Counted from the stretch's first letter, positions 7,210 through 14,055 are shown. The stretch: DNA of 15,459 nt from Streptomyces caelestis (GCF_001279005.1 NZ_LGCN01000260.1:1-15459), one strand, 5' to 3'. The notes: a model not told the origin generated them from the sequence alone. Program-made: numbers and translations.

Positions 7210-9646
7210 CGGTCTCCTTCGTCAGCCGCGCCCAGTCGGTGAGGACCGGGGCCAGGTCTCCGGCGAGCCACAGGGGCTGCTGGTCGCGGTGGTGGGGTGA
7301 GCCGGGTACGCCGGACGCGCCCAGCGGCACCACCCAGCGGCTCTTCTCCCGGTCGGCCAGGTCCCAGACGTAGCGGGCGGCCGGGCCGCGCGCGGCGAGG
7401 TCGGTGAGGCCGGGCACGGGGGAGGTGCACAGCACGCAGTCGTGGTCGCCGGAGAGGCCGGGTTCCCCGTACGGCTCCGTCGGCGGCAGCGCCCGCCAGG
7501 GGGCCAGGCGGTGGGTGTCGCCCCAGGTGCCGGCGGGCGGCCGGGCGGCCACCTCCTCCAGGGCCGCGCGGACCACCGCGGGGCGGTCGACGCCGAACAG
7601 GTCCTCGGCGGAGAGGAGGTGTGCGAGGGCGTGGCCGACGCGCGGGACGAGGGCGAGCCAGGGGAGGAAGACCTCGGGGTACGGGGGTGGCGTGGCCGCC
7701 GCGGCGAAGGCGGGCTGCGCGGCGAGCCGGCGTACGACCGCGCTCCGCACGGCCGCGAAGACGGCCGCGTCGGCGCTGTCCGCGTCCATCCGGCGGTCCC
7801 AGCGCAGGAGGCGGTCGCGCAGGGCGGCGGCGGGGGCGCTCAAACCGGCGCTCGGGGCGTCGGCCGTGGCGGTGGCGGGGCCGTCGAGGGCGGCGAGGAG
7901 GTCCAGCAGGGGGGCGGCGGAGGCGAGGTGGGTGTCCATGTGGAGGGCGGACATGTCGGCGGCGGACCAGCGGGTCCGCCGCGCCAGCAGCGCGGTGATG
8001 CGGTCGGCGCGGTGCGGCGGGGCGAACTCGACGCCCAGCGGGGTGGCCGGGCCGCGCTGGTTCGCCATCACGGCGACGCCGTCGGTCAGTCCGGCGCGCG
8101 GCGGCTCGTGCCAGCCCCGCCACTCGTGGCCGGGTTCCCACGCCGGCACCAGGCGGGTCCGGTTGGCCTCGGAGCGGACCGGGACCCGGCCGGCCACCCG
8201 GTGCAGGGTGCCGCCCTCGGTGTCGGCGGCCATGACCACGTTGACCGGTTCGGCCCACAGGTCGACGGCGCGGTCCACGTCGGCGGCCCGGCGGGCCCGC
8301 AGCAGCGGCAGCAGGGCGCCGAAGCCGAGGTCGCCGGTGACGCGGGGCGGGTGGCGCAGGGCGACGGCGAGCGGGGGTTCGCCGGGTTCGGGCACGCCGT
8401 CGTCGAGGCCCTCGGGGCCGCCGATGACGACGGGGCCCCGGTCGGTCTCGATGACCTCGACCTCGACCGGCTCCTCGCCCGCCACCTCGACGGTCTCGGT
8501 GTGCCGGGCGGCCCGCCGCCACGTCCCGTCCGGGCCGAGCGCCTCCACGCCCGCGCCGGTGCGCCGCAGTTGCTCGCGGTAGAGATCCTGGTAGTCGGCC
8601 ATGGCGTTGGTGATGGCCCAGGCGACCGTGCCGGTGTGGCCGAAGTGGGCGATGCCGGGAACGCCGGGCACGGCGAGGCCGACGACGTCGAACTCCGGGC
8701 AGGACAGGCGGATCTGCTGGTAGACGCCGGGGTCCTCGATGAAGCGGTGCGGGTCTCCGGCGATCACCGCGTGCCCGGTGACCGTGCGCTGCCCGGCGAC
8801 CAGCCAGCCGTTGCTGCCGGAGGTGCCGGGCCCGTCGGAGGCGAACAGGCCGACGGCGTCCGCGCCGAGGTGGGCGGCGATGTGCGTGCGCCAGAGCTTG
8901 GCGGGAAAGCCGGCGAACAGGATGTGGGCGGAGAGCCAGACCGCGAGCGGGGTCCAGGGCTCCCAGCGACCGGGACGGAGTCCCGTGCGGGCGAACTCGG
9001 GGGCGGCCCCGGACACCGGACTCACGCCGCCGCCGTCGGCCGACCCATCGGCCCGAGGTCCGGAGCCGGCCGCCGCCCTTCGCGGACCCGCCTCCCCGAC
9101 GGCCCCGGAGCGGGCCTCGGACACCGGACCCCCGCCACCGGCCCGCCCGACCGGACTCCCGAAACCACGGCCCGCCGGGCCCACCGACCCATCGGCCCGA
9201 GAACCGGGGCCGCCGGCCGACACACCACGACCCGCCTCCCCGGCGGACGCGGAGCCGGCCCCGGACACCGGGTCCCCGCCGTCGGTCGGCGGGCCGGAGC
9301 CCGTGTCCCCGGGGGCTGCCAGGCCGTCGTTCACTCCGGACACGTACGCCCGTACCCACTCCGCCGTCTCCGGGTCCGTCCGTCGCAGTTCGGTCCAGCA
9401 GCGGCGGGCCGTGTCGGCCAGGCGGGCGCGGCGGACGAAGAGGTCCCAGGGGAGCGCCTCGGGGCCGAGGAAGGAGGCCGAGGTGCCCTGCGCGCGGTGC
9501 CGTTCGACCTCGAGCTGCCAGGCCCGGTCGAGGGCGGTGACCCGGCCCTGGGCGTACGCGAGCCCGTTCGCGCTCTCCGCGCGCAGATGGGGGATGCCCC
9601 AGGGGTCCCGGAAGATCTCGCCGACCACTGCGCCCTCATTTCCCAT
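7202..9646 (-). CDS. penicillin acylase family Ntn-hydrolase, cytoplasmic, with repeat insertion
   Basis: The 814-residue protein is an N-terminal-nucleophile amidohydrolase of the penicillin/aculeacin/acyl-homoserine-lactone acylase family. The alpha part begins EIFRDPWGIPHLRAESANGLAYAQGRVTALDR. The self-cleavage site is Gly277-Ser278 (GTSGSNGWLVAG), so Ser278 would become the free N-terminal nucleophile of the beta chain. No signal peptide is visible, unlike secreted family members, so it should act in the cytoplasm. Residues about 113-214 are a Gly/Ala/Pro-rich insertion with a 48-residue tandem repeat, just before PEFARTGLRPGRWEPWTPLAVW. Without it the length would be near 700. The ATG at 9646 is chosen because AGGGGAG (9656-9662) lies nine bases upstream; that sequence is inside the iron box. 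It heads an operon with the GNAT gene. The physiological substrate is unknown; an acylated siderophore or precursor is the inferred candidate. Confidence 0.88.
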   Translation of the reverse strand: MGNEGAVVGEIFRDPWGIPHLRAESANGLAYAQGRVTALDRAWQLEVERHRAQGTSASFLGPEALPWDLFVRRARLADTARRCWTELRRTDPETAEWVRAYVSGVNDGLAAPGDTGSGPPTDGGDPVSGAGSASAGEAGRGVSAGGPGSRADGSVGPAGRGFGSPVGRAGGGGPVSEARSGAVGEAGPRRAAAGSGPRADGSADGGGVSPVSGAAPEFARTGLRPGRWEPWTPLAVWLSAHILFAGFPAKLWRTHIAAHLGADAVGLFASDGPGTSGSNGWLVAGQRTVTGHAVIAGDPHRFIEDPGVYQQIRLSCPEFDVVGLAVPGVPGIAHFGHTGTVAWAITNAMADYQDLYREQLRRTGAGVEALGPDGTWRRAARHTETVEVAGEEPVEVEVIETDRGPVVIGGPEGLDDGVPEPGEPPLAVALRHPPRVTGDLGFGALLPLLRARRAADVDRAVDLWAEPVNVVMAADTEGGTLHRVAGRVPVRSEANRTRLVPAWEPGHEWRGWHEPPRAGLTDGVAVMANQRGPATPLGVEFAPPHRADRITALLARRTRWSAADMSALHMDTHLASAAPLLDLLAALDGPATATADAPSAGLSAPAAALRDRLLRWDRRMDADSADAAVFAAVRSAVVRRLAAQPAFAAAATPPPYPEVFLPWLALVPRVGHALAHLLSAEDLFGVDRPAVVRAALEEVAARPPAGTWGDTHRLAPWRALPPTEPYGEPGLSGDHDCVLCTSPVPGLTDLAARGPAARYVWDLADREKSRWVVPLGASGVPGSPHHRDQQPLWLAGDLAPVLTDWARLTKETDV
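9010..9328. repeat. 144-bp imperfect tandem repeat inside the acylase gene
   Basis: The units run at about 9041-9184 and 9185-9328. CGACCCATCGGCCCGAG occurs at 9041 and 9185, ACCCGCCTCCCC at 9086 and 9230, and CGGACACCGG at 9118 and 9262, all exactly 144 bases apart; a further CGGACACCGG lies at 9010. The period equals 48 codons, so the frame is kept. On the protein level the two copies align as GEAG...RADGS blocks. Confidence 0.85.
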
Positions 9647-9664
9647 TAGGTTAGGCTCCCCTAA
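9646..9664. promoter_or_regulatory. iron box (IdeR/DmdR operator) between divergent genes
   Basis: TTAGGTTAGGCTCCCCTAA matches the actinobacterial IdeR/DmdR1 consensus TTAGGTTAGGCTCACCTAA at 18 of 19 positions. It lies directly upstream of the acylase ATG (it overlaps its first base and holds its Shine-Dalgarno sequence) and 40 bases before the SIP start. Binding of the Fe(II)-loaded repressor should shut off both directions when iron is ample. Confidence 0.92.
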
Positions 9665-9704
9665 GTAAATCGTGGCGAAATCGTACGCGAAAGGTGAGGA
9701 CGCG

Positions 9705-10427
9705 ATGGGGCAGGGGCGGGGTTGGGAGGGCACGGTCCTCAAACTGCTGCGCGCGAAGGACTTCACGTTCACCGTGACCGGCACGGAGGACGTCACCGCC
9801 GCCTACCGGCGGGTGCGCTTCACCGACGGCGGGATGCTGGCGGCGACCGGCGACCACCCGACGATGTGGGTGCGACTGTGGTTCGACAACGCGGGCAGGC
9901 CGCACCAGCGGGCGTACACCCTGGTCGACCCCGACCCGGCGGCCGGCTCCTTCAGCCTGGAGTTCGCGCTGCACGAGGGGTGCGCCAGCGACTGGGCCAG
10001 GGCGGCGAAGCCGGGCGACACCATCGAGGCGACCGTGCGGGGCACGGGTTTCCAGGAGCCGGACCCCGGCCCCTCCCACCTCGTCGCGATCGGCGATCCG
10101 GCCTCGCTGCCGGCCATCAACTCGCTGCTCGGCGCGCTGTGCGCGACTCCGGCGACCGTCTGGTTCGAGGGCGCCCTCGACGGGCTGCCCTTCCGGGCCG
10201 ACCCCGACCGGATCGAGGTGCGCGAGGTCCCCCGGTCGGGGGCGGGGGCGGCGCTGCTCGAACGGGTCCGGGCCGACCTGCCCGAGCTGCTGCGGTCCAC
10301 CCCCGACCCGTACGTGTGGATCGCCTGCGACACCGCGACCACCCGCGCGCTGTCGGCGTTCGTGCGCAAGGAACTGGGCGTGCCCAAGCAGCGGGTGAAC
10401 GCGCTGGGGTACTGGCGCGCGGGCTGA
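9705..10427 (+). CDS. siderophore-interacting protein (FAD-dependent ferri-siderophore reductase)
   Basis: The 240-residue protein belongs to the SIP/ViuB family, which releases iron from imported ferri-siderophores by reduction in the cytoplasm. It shows the FAD-binding RAYTLVD motif (Arg69, Tyr71, Thr72), the pyridine-nucleotide/SIP-domain block AIGDPASLPAI at 128-138, the YVWIACDTATTRALSAFV segment at 203-220, and the family-typical C-terminal GYWRAG. The usual Glu of the GDETALPAI-like motif is Pro here (GDPASLPAI). The ATG at 9705 is preferred over an in-frame GTG at 9672 because GGTGAGG lies five bases upstream of it, whereas the GTG has no ribosome binding site. It is divergent from the acylase-GNAT operon and shares its iron box, so induction at low iron is expected. 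Confidence 0.92.
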   Translation: MGQGRGWEGTVLKLLRAKDFTFTVTGTEDVTAAYRRVRFTDGGMLAATGDHPTMWVRLWFDNAGRPHQRAYTLVDPDPAAGSFSLEFALHEGCASDWARAAKPGDTIEATVRGTGFQEPDPGPSHLVAIGDPASLPAINSLLGALCATPATVWFEGALDGLPFRADPDRIEVREVPRSGAGAALLERVRADLPELLRSTPDPYVWIACDTATTRALSAFVRKELGVPKQRVNALGYWRAG

Positions 10428-10473
10428 GCCGGGACGCGCGACCGCCGAAGCGCGGACGCCGTTCCTCGCCCCG

Positions 10474-10497
10474 CCCGGCCCCGGCGTCGGGGCCGGG
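10474..10497 (+). terminator. putative hairpin terminator after the SIP gene
   Basis: A 10-bp GC stem (10474-10483 with 10488-10497) has loop GCGT and begins 47 bases after the SIP stop codon. No T-run follows. In such GC-rich DNA chance stems occur, so the role is tentative. Confidence 0.5.
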
Positions 10498-11070
10498 GCG
10501 CTGCCGGACCGCGGCCCGCCCGGCGCGGACGGTCCGAAGGCGCCGGGAGCGCGGCGTACGCACCCGGGGCGTCCGCCGCGCCGCTCTCCGACAGCCCGGC
10601 CGCGCACCGGCGCCCGGGCCGGGCGGCGGGACGCCGCCGACGCCGGGGAACCGCGGAGGCGGCCGGAGGAACCCCGGCTCCGGCAAGCGGGAGGCCCGCC
10701 CCCTCGCCCCGCCGGCCGAGCGGCCCGGCGAGAGGCCCGCGGGTCGGCTGGAGGCCCGCGGCCCGGCGGGAGGCCGCGTGCGCCACGGCGAAGGGACGCC
10801 CCGGTGCTCCGCCGCCGGCCTCACGGGCCGGAGCCGTCGGCCGAAGTCCGGACGCGCCCGCGGGAAGTGAAGGCCGCGAAGGTTCCGGAAAGCGGACGAA
10901 GGCCTTCTCGGGGAGGACGGACGAACGGCGGGGCGCCCCGGAATCGGTGGCCGGCGGCCCGGCCCCACGACCGGTCGTATCAGACCACCATTCCGTTTCG
11001 TCCGGTATTCGGGCGTCTTTTCCGGCGTCGCGCTGCGTCGCCATGGCTGCGCCCGGAACGCGTCGACCGG
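10498..11070. other. long stretch without a recognisable gene
   Basis: About 570 bases of extremely GC-rich sequence lie between the SIP hairpin and the promoter of the VapB-like gene. Open frames exist on both strands, but their translations are low-complexity Arg/Pro/Gly/Ala strings with no family motif. The last 100 bases (from about 10975) are less GC-rich and may hold promoter elements. No RNA gene or mobile element was recognised. Confidence 0.6.
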
Positions 11071-11076
11071 TAGGCT
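11071..11076 (+). promoter_or_regulatory. -10 box candidate for a leaderless VapB-like transcript
   Basis: TAGGCT is followed by six bases and then the GTG start at 11083, so transcription would begin at or next to the start codon. No Shine-Dalgarno sequence precedes that GTG. A -35 element is not evident. Confidence 0.5.
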
Positions 11077-11082
11077 TTCCGT

Positions 11083-11379
11083 GTGATCTTCAAGCGCATC
11101 GGAAACGGCCGGCCGTACCCCGACCACGGCCGGGAAAGCACCCGGCAGTGGGCGGACGTCGCGCCGCGCCCGGTCCGCCTCGATCAGCTCGTGACGACCA
11201 AGCAGCAGCTCGACCTCGAGACCCTCCTCGCCGAGGACTCGACCTTCTACGGCGACCTCTTCGCGCACGTCGTGAAGTGGCAGGGCGATCTGTACCTGGA
11301 GGACGGGCTGCACCGCGCGGTGCGGGCCGCGCTCCAACAGCGCCAGGTGCTGCACGCCCGCGTGCTCGAACTGGGCTGA
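11083..11379 (+). CDS. VapB-family antitoxin-like protein (solitary)
   Basis: This 98-residue protein is of the conserved actinobacterial type usually labelled type II toxin-antitoxin VapB family antitoxin. It has PVRLDQLVTTKQQLDLETLLAEDSTFYGDLFAHVVKWQGDLYLEDGLHRAVRAALQQRQVLHARVLEL. No PIN-domain VapC toxin follows: the next gene encodes a LytR_C protein. The label is therefore doubtful as a function, and in this setting it is more likely a stand-alone conserved protein. The GTG at 11083 has no ribosome binding site but a TAGGCT hexamer six bases ahead, which suggests leaderless translation. It is followed by a 112-base gap. Confidence 0.85.
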   Translation: MIFKRIGNGRPYPDHGRESTRQWADVAPRPVRLDQLVTTKQQLDLETLLAEDSTFYGDLFAHVVKWQGDLYLEDGLHRAVRAALQQRQVLHARVLELG

Positions 11380-11479
11380 CGCCCCACCGGCGTTCTCCCG
11401 CGCGACGCGGTTTGACCCTTTCGGGTTGGACTGCACACGGTCGGATGATCATCTGGTATGCATTACCGCCCGAGCGCAC

Positions 11480-11485
11480 TACGCT
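11480..11485 (+). promoter_or_regulatory. -10 box candidate for a leaderless LytR_C transcript
   Basis: TACGCT ends six bases before the ATG at 11492 and no Shine-Dalgarno sequence is present, the same layout as at the previous gene. The best -35 candidate (TATGCA, 11457-11462) is poor. Confidence 0.5.
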
Positions 11486-11491
11486 GCGCCC

Positions 11492-12127
11492 ATGAGCATG
11501 CTCACTCCACCCGGCATGGGCGGCCAGTACCGGATCACGGGTGACAAGTACCCGCGGATGCGCCGTCCCCGGCGGCGCGGCAGGCTCGTCGGCCTCACCG
11601 TCGCCTCCGCGGCCGTGCTCGGTGTGGGCGGCTGGGGCACGCTCCAGCTCATCGACGTGTTCACCGGAGGCGACGACCCCGCTCCCGCGAGCGGCACCAA
11701 GGCGGCCTGCGCCGACACGGTGAGCCGCACGGTCGCGCCGAAGCCGCTGCCCGCTCCCGGGACCATCACGGTCAACGTCCTCAACGCCACGACCCGCGGC
11801 GGACTCGCCCAGAAGACCGCCGACGAGCTGAAGAAGCGCGGCTTCAAAATCGGCGAGGTCGGCAACGCGACCGAGCAGTACGACAAGAAGGTCAAGGGCG
11901 CCGGCGTGCTCCTCGGACCCGCCACCGCCCTCGACACCTCGCTGCCGGTGCTCGGCGTCCAGCTCGCCGGCGCCGAACACCGTACCGACCCCGCCCGCAA
12001 GGGCTCCGAGGTCGACCTGATCATCGGCGACGGGTTCAAGGACCTGACGAGGAAGGCGGACGCCGACCGGGCCCTGACCGCACTGGCCGAGCCCGAGGCG
12101 ACGCCCGCCCCGAAGAAGAACTGCTGA
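11492..12127 (+). CDS. LytR_C domain membrane protein
   Basis: The 211-residue protein has a short basic cytoplasmic N-terminus (PRMRRPRRRGR), one membrane segment (about residues 32-55), a Pro/Ala-rich spacer, and a LytR_C domain at about 91-183. That domain is shown by TITVNVLNATTRGGLAQKTADELKKRGFKIGEV and the later VDLIIGDGFKDL. LytR_C domains occur at the end of cell-wall polymer ligases (LytR-CpsA-Psr) or alone, as here. The catalytic LCP domain is absent, so an accessory envelope role is likely but not known. The ATG at 11492 is chosen over a frame that opens at 11426, because upstream residues lack family character and a -10-like TACGCT lies six bases before it. It converges on upp with only 37 bases between the two stop codons. 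Confidence 0.88.
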   Translation: MSMLTPPGMGGQYRITGDKYPRMRRPRRRGRLVGLTVASAAVLGVGGWGTLQLIDVFTGGDDPAPASGTKAACADTVSRTVAPKPLPAPGTITVNVLNATTRGGLAQKTADELKKRGFKIGEVGNATEQYDKKVKGAGVLLGPATALDTSLPVLGVQLAGAEHRTDPARKGSEVDLIIGDGFKDLTRKADADRALTALAEPEATPAPKKNC

Positions 12128-12164
12128 GCCGGAGGAGAACCGCCGGGCCGCGGGGCCGCGGGTG

Positions 12165-12800
12165 TTACTCCGCCGCCCCGTACATCCGGTCCCCCGCGTC
12201 GCCGAGGCCCGGCACGATGTAGCCGTGCTCGTTGAGCCGCTCGTCGACCGACGCCGTCACCACCGTCACCGGGGTGCCGGCCAGCTCGCGCTCCATGACC
12301 TCGACGCCCTCGGGCGCGGCCAGCAGCACCACGGCGGTCACGTCGTCCGCGCCGCGCCGGATCAGCTCCTGGATCGCCGCGACCAGCGTGCCGCCGGTGG
12401 CGAGCATCGGGTCCAGGACGTAGACCTGGCGCCCGGAGAGGTCCTCCGGCATCCGGGTGGTGTACGTCGAGGCCTGCAGCGTCTCCTCGTTGCGGATCAT
12501 GCCGAGGAAGCCCACCTCGGCGGTCGGCAGCAGCCGCACCATGCCGTCCAGCATGCCGAGGCCGGCCCGCAGGATCGGCACCACCAGCGGGCGCGGGTGG
12601 GAGAGCTTGACACCCGTGGTCCGCTCGACCGGCGTCTGGATGTCGACCTGTTCGGTGCGCACGTCGCGCGTGGCCTCGTAGGCGAGCAGGGTGACCAGCT
12701 CGTCGGCGAGACGGCGGAAGGTCGCGGAGTCGGTGCGCTGGTCGCGCAGCGTGGTGAGCTTGTGGGCGACCAGGGGGTGGTCGACGACGTGGAGACGCAT
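12165..12800 (-). CDS. upp: uracil phosphoribosyltransferase
   Basis: The 211-residue enzyme converts uracil and PRPP to UMP in pyrimidine salvage. It has the full family length. Motifs are [16 protein letters not shown] (71-86), the PRPP-binding loop [11 protein letters not shown] (128-138), and the uracil-binding C-terminal block [13 protein letters not shown] (193-205). The ATG at 12800 has no clear Shine-Dalgarno sequence, but TAATGT lies seven bases upstream, so a leaderless transcript is plausible. An inverted repeat sits just beyond that hexamer. It is transcribed alone and convergent with the LytR_C gene. Confidence 0.98.
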   Translation of the reverse strand: MRLHVVDHPLVAHKLTTLRDQRTDSATFRRLADELVTLLAYEATRDVRTEQVDIQTPVERTTGVKLSHPRPLVVPILRAGLGMLDGMVRLLPTAEVGFLGMIRNEETLQASTYTTRMPEDLSGRQVYVLDPMLATGGTLVAAIQELIRRGADDVTAVVLLAAPEGVEVMERELAGTPVTVVTASVDERLNEHGYIVPGLGDAGDRMYGAAE

Positions 12801-12807
12801 GGCGTCA

Positions 12808-12813
12808 ACATTA
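12808..12813 (-). promoter_or_regulatory. -10 box candidate for upp
   Basis: On the minus strand TAATGT is separated from the upp ATG by seven bases (12801-12807). No Shine-Dalgarno sequence lies between, so initiation at or beside the ATG is likely. Confidence 0.5.
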
Positions 12814-12814
12814 A

Positions 12815-12833
12815 CCGGGCCCGATGGGCCCGG
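12815..12833. promoter_or_regulatory. inverted repeat in the upp promoter region
   Basis: CCGGGCCC-GAT-GGGCCCGG is a perfect 8-bp inverted repeat, one base upstream of the upp -10 hexamer. It would lie in the -10/-35 spacer and could be an operator. A chance GC palindrome cannot be excluded. Confidence 0.4.
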
Positions 12834-12937
12834 TGTCCCCGCACACGGCGAGCCCCCTCCGCACCCACCGCTCCTTCCCTGGCGTCAAACCGCCCGTCCG
12901 GGGGAAGGTGGGAAGGACGGACTGGGGTGGTGAGCCA

Positions 12938-13141
12938 ATGCCTGAGCAGGACGACCGAGACGTTCCGTCACCGCGCGGGACACCCGATCCGGCGGAGACG
13001 GAGGCCGAGCGGCGGCGGCGCCGCGCCCGGTTCCTGCGCGAACTCGCCGAGGCCCGGGCCCTGCGCGAGCGGGTCCAGCCGCGCCGCGCCAAGGCCGCCC
13101 GGCTGCGCCACGCGATGCGCATGCGCACCTTCCGCTGGTAG
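12938..13141 (+). CDS. small basic hypothetical protein
   Basis: The 67-residue product starts acidic (MPEQDDRDVPSPRGTPDPAETEAE) and becomes strongly basic and helical (ERRRRRARFLRELAEARALRERVQPRRAKAARLRHAMRMRTFRW). A single charged alpha helix is likely, with no membrane segment or enzyme motif. GGGTGG at 12925-12930 serves as ribosome binding site for the ATG at 12938. The coding strand uses G/C-rich third positions like its neighbours, which supports it as a real gene. I recognise no function. The Arg-rich helix could bind nucleic acid, but nothing specific shows this. It is separated by about 340 bases from the TadA-associated gene. Confidence 0.65.
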   Translation: MPEQDDRDVPSPRGTPDPAETEAERRRRRARFLRELAEARALRERVQPRRAKAARLRHAMRMRTFRW

Positions 13142-13145
13142 CCGG

Positions 13146-13195
13146 CCGCGGGAGGACCCCCTCCCACCGCGGGAAAATCCCACCCGGCCGCGGGA
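13146..13195. repeat. three direct repeats with 21-bp period
   Basis: CCGCGGGA occurs at 13146, 13167 and 13188, exactly 21 bases (two helical turns) apart. The first two units also contain a following TCCCA. It lies just after the small basic gene and upstream of the TadA-associated gene, and could be a protein-binding array. Confidence 0.6.
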
Positions 13196-13483
13196 AGATC
13201 GCGCCACACCCACACGTTTGCCGAAGTGCCCGTGCGGGGAGGGCGCGTGAGTCCGCGTACGATCCGCACGTGGCGGCAAGGAGTGCGCTGGTGGGTCCTT
13301 CGTGGGCGCACTCGGCTCACTACGATCAAAATGCCGGACACAGGGAGCCGAAGACGTCCCCTGATGGCCTTGTTTCTGCCACGATTCCGAATGGGTGGGG
13401 CTCGAAGCACTGTCCCCCCGCCCGCGACACCTCCGCCGGGGGGACCCCCAACCGGCACGCCTATGACCAGTGGGAGAGTCACG
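13196..13483. other. leader/promoter region of the TadA-associated gene
   Basis: No gene is supported here. Two TACGAT hexamers (13258-13263 and 13321-13326) are candidate -10 boxes. The first lies six bases before a GTG at 13270, the second four bases before an ATG at 13331. Third-codon composition in these frames is not like the neighbouring genes, so an untranslated leader is the better reading. Confidence 0.45.
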
Positions 13484-14023
13484 GTGTACTTCGCCGCACT
13501 GCTCGCGCGCACCGAAGACGGGTGGGAAGCGAGCGACACGGAGCTCGATGATGTGGAGACCCTGCCGGATCTGGCCGACCTGGCCCGGGAGGCCTCTCCC
13601 GACGAGGACACGGTGCTCGTGCTGATCGAGCAGGAGGGCGGCTGGTTCGGCGTCGTCCGCGTGGACGGCGAGGAGGACCCCCGGGTCTACGTCTCCGACG
13701 CCGCGGCCGCCGCCCGCAGCAGCTACGGCGAGATCCTGCTCACCGACGAGCTGCTCGGCCGGGAACCCGGGGACGACGGCCCCGACCTGGACGCCCTCGA
13801 CCTCGACGGCACGGAGGACGGTGAACCGGACGACGACGACACCGGCGTCGGCGCCGCGTCCGCCGGCGGCGCCGACGCCGTGCCGCACGGCCCGGTCGGT
13901 GACGCGCAGATCCTGGAGGACCTGGGCGTGAGCGAGAAGGAGTTGCGTTCGCTGACCGAGGACGCCGTCACCGAGATCGCCGACGCCCTGGGCGCCTCGG
14001 AGGTCCTGGAGACCGTCCGCTGA
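13484..14023 (+). CDS. tRNA adenosine deaminase-associated protein
   Basis: The 179-residue protein matches the actinobacterial TadA-associated family (TIGR03941 type). The start VYFAALLARTEDGWEASDTELDDVETLPDLADL, the middle EGGWFGVVRVDGEEDPRVYVSD (51-72) and the end QILEDLGVSEKELRSLTEDAVTEIADALG (142-170) are characteristic. A very acidic Asp/Glu-rich linker (94-120) and a Gly/Ala-rich stretch join the two halves. The function is unproven; the constant location before tadA suggests a partner or regulator of tRNA editing. The GTG at 13484 is favoured by GGGAG at 13472-13476, seven bases upstream. An in-frame ATG at 13463 would add seven residues. The stop is 32 bases before the GTG used here for tadA. 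Confidence 0.88.
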   Translation: MYFAALLARTEDGWEASDTELDDVETLPDLADLAREASPDEDTVLVLIEQEGGWFGVVRVDGEEDPRVYVSDAAAAARSSYGEILLTDELLGREPGDDGPDLDALDLDGTEDGEPDDDDTGVGAASAGGADAVPHGPVGDAQILEDLGVSEKELRSLTEDAVTEIADALGASEVLETVR

Positions 14024-14055
14024 CCGCGCGGGACGCACCGGGACCGCCGGACCCG

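Noticed and set aside
7089..9359. 756-codon minus-strand frame overlapping the acylase in another frame
   Set aside because: The product is Arg/Pro-rich without motifs; the acylase frame is the coding one.
7442..9649. 735-codon plus-strand frame antisense to the acylase
   Set aside because: The minus-strand frame shows the Ntn-hydrolase motifs; the antisense frame shows only compositional bias.
9672..9704. upstream GTG start for the SIP gene
   Set aside because: It has no Shine-Dalgarno sequence, and the added residues are not SIP-like; the ATG at 9705 has a good ribosome binding site.
13270..13551. 93-codon frame beginning at the GTG six bases after TACGAT
   Set aside because: Leaderless geometry is attractive, but third-position base use in its first half is unlike coding DNA here. 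It also overlaps the start of the TadA-associated gene, and no family is recognised.
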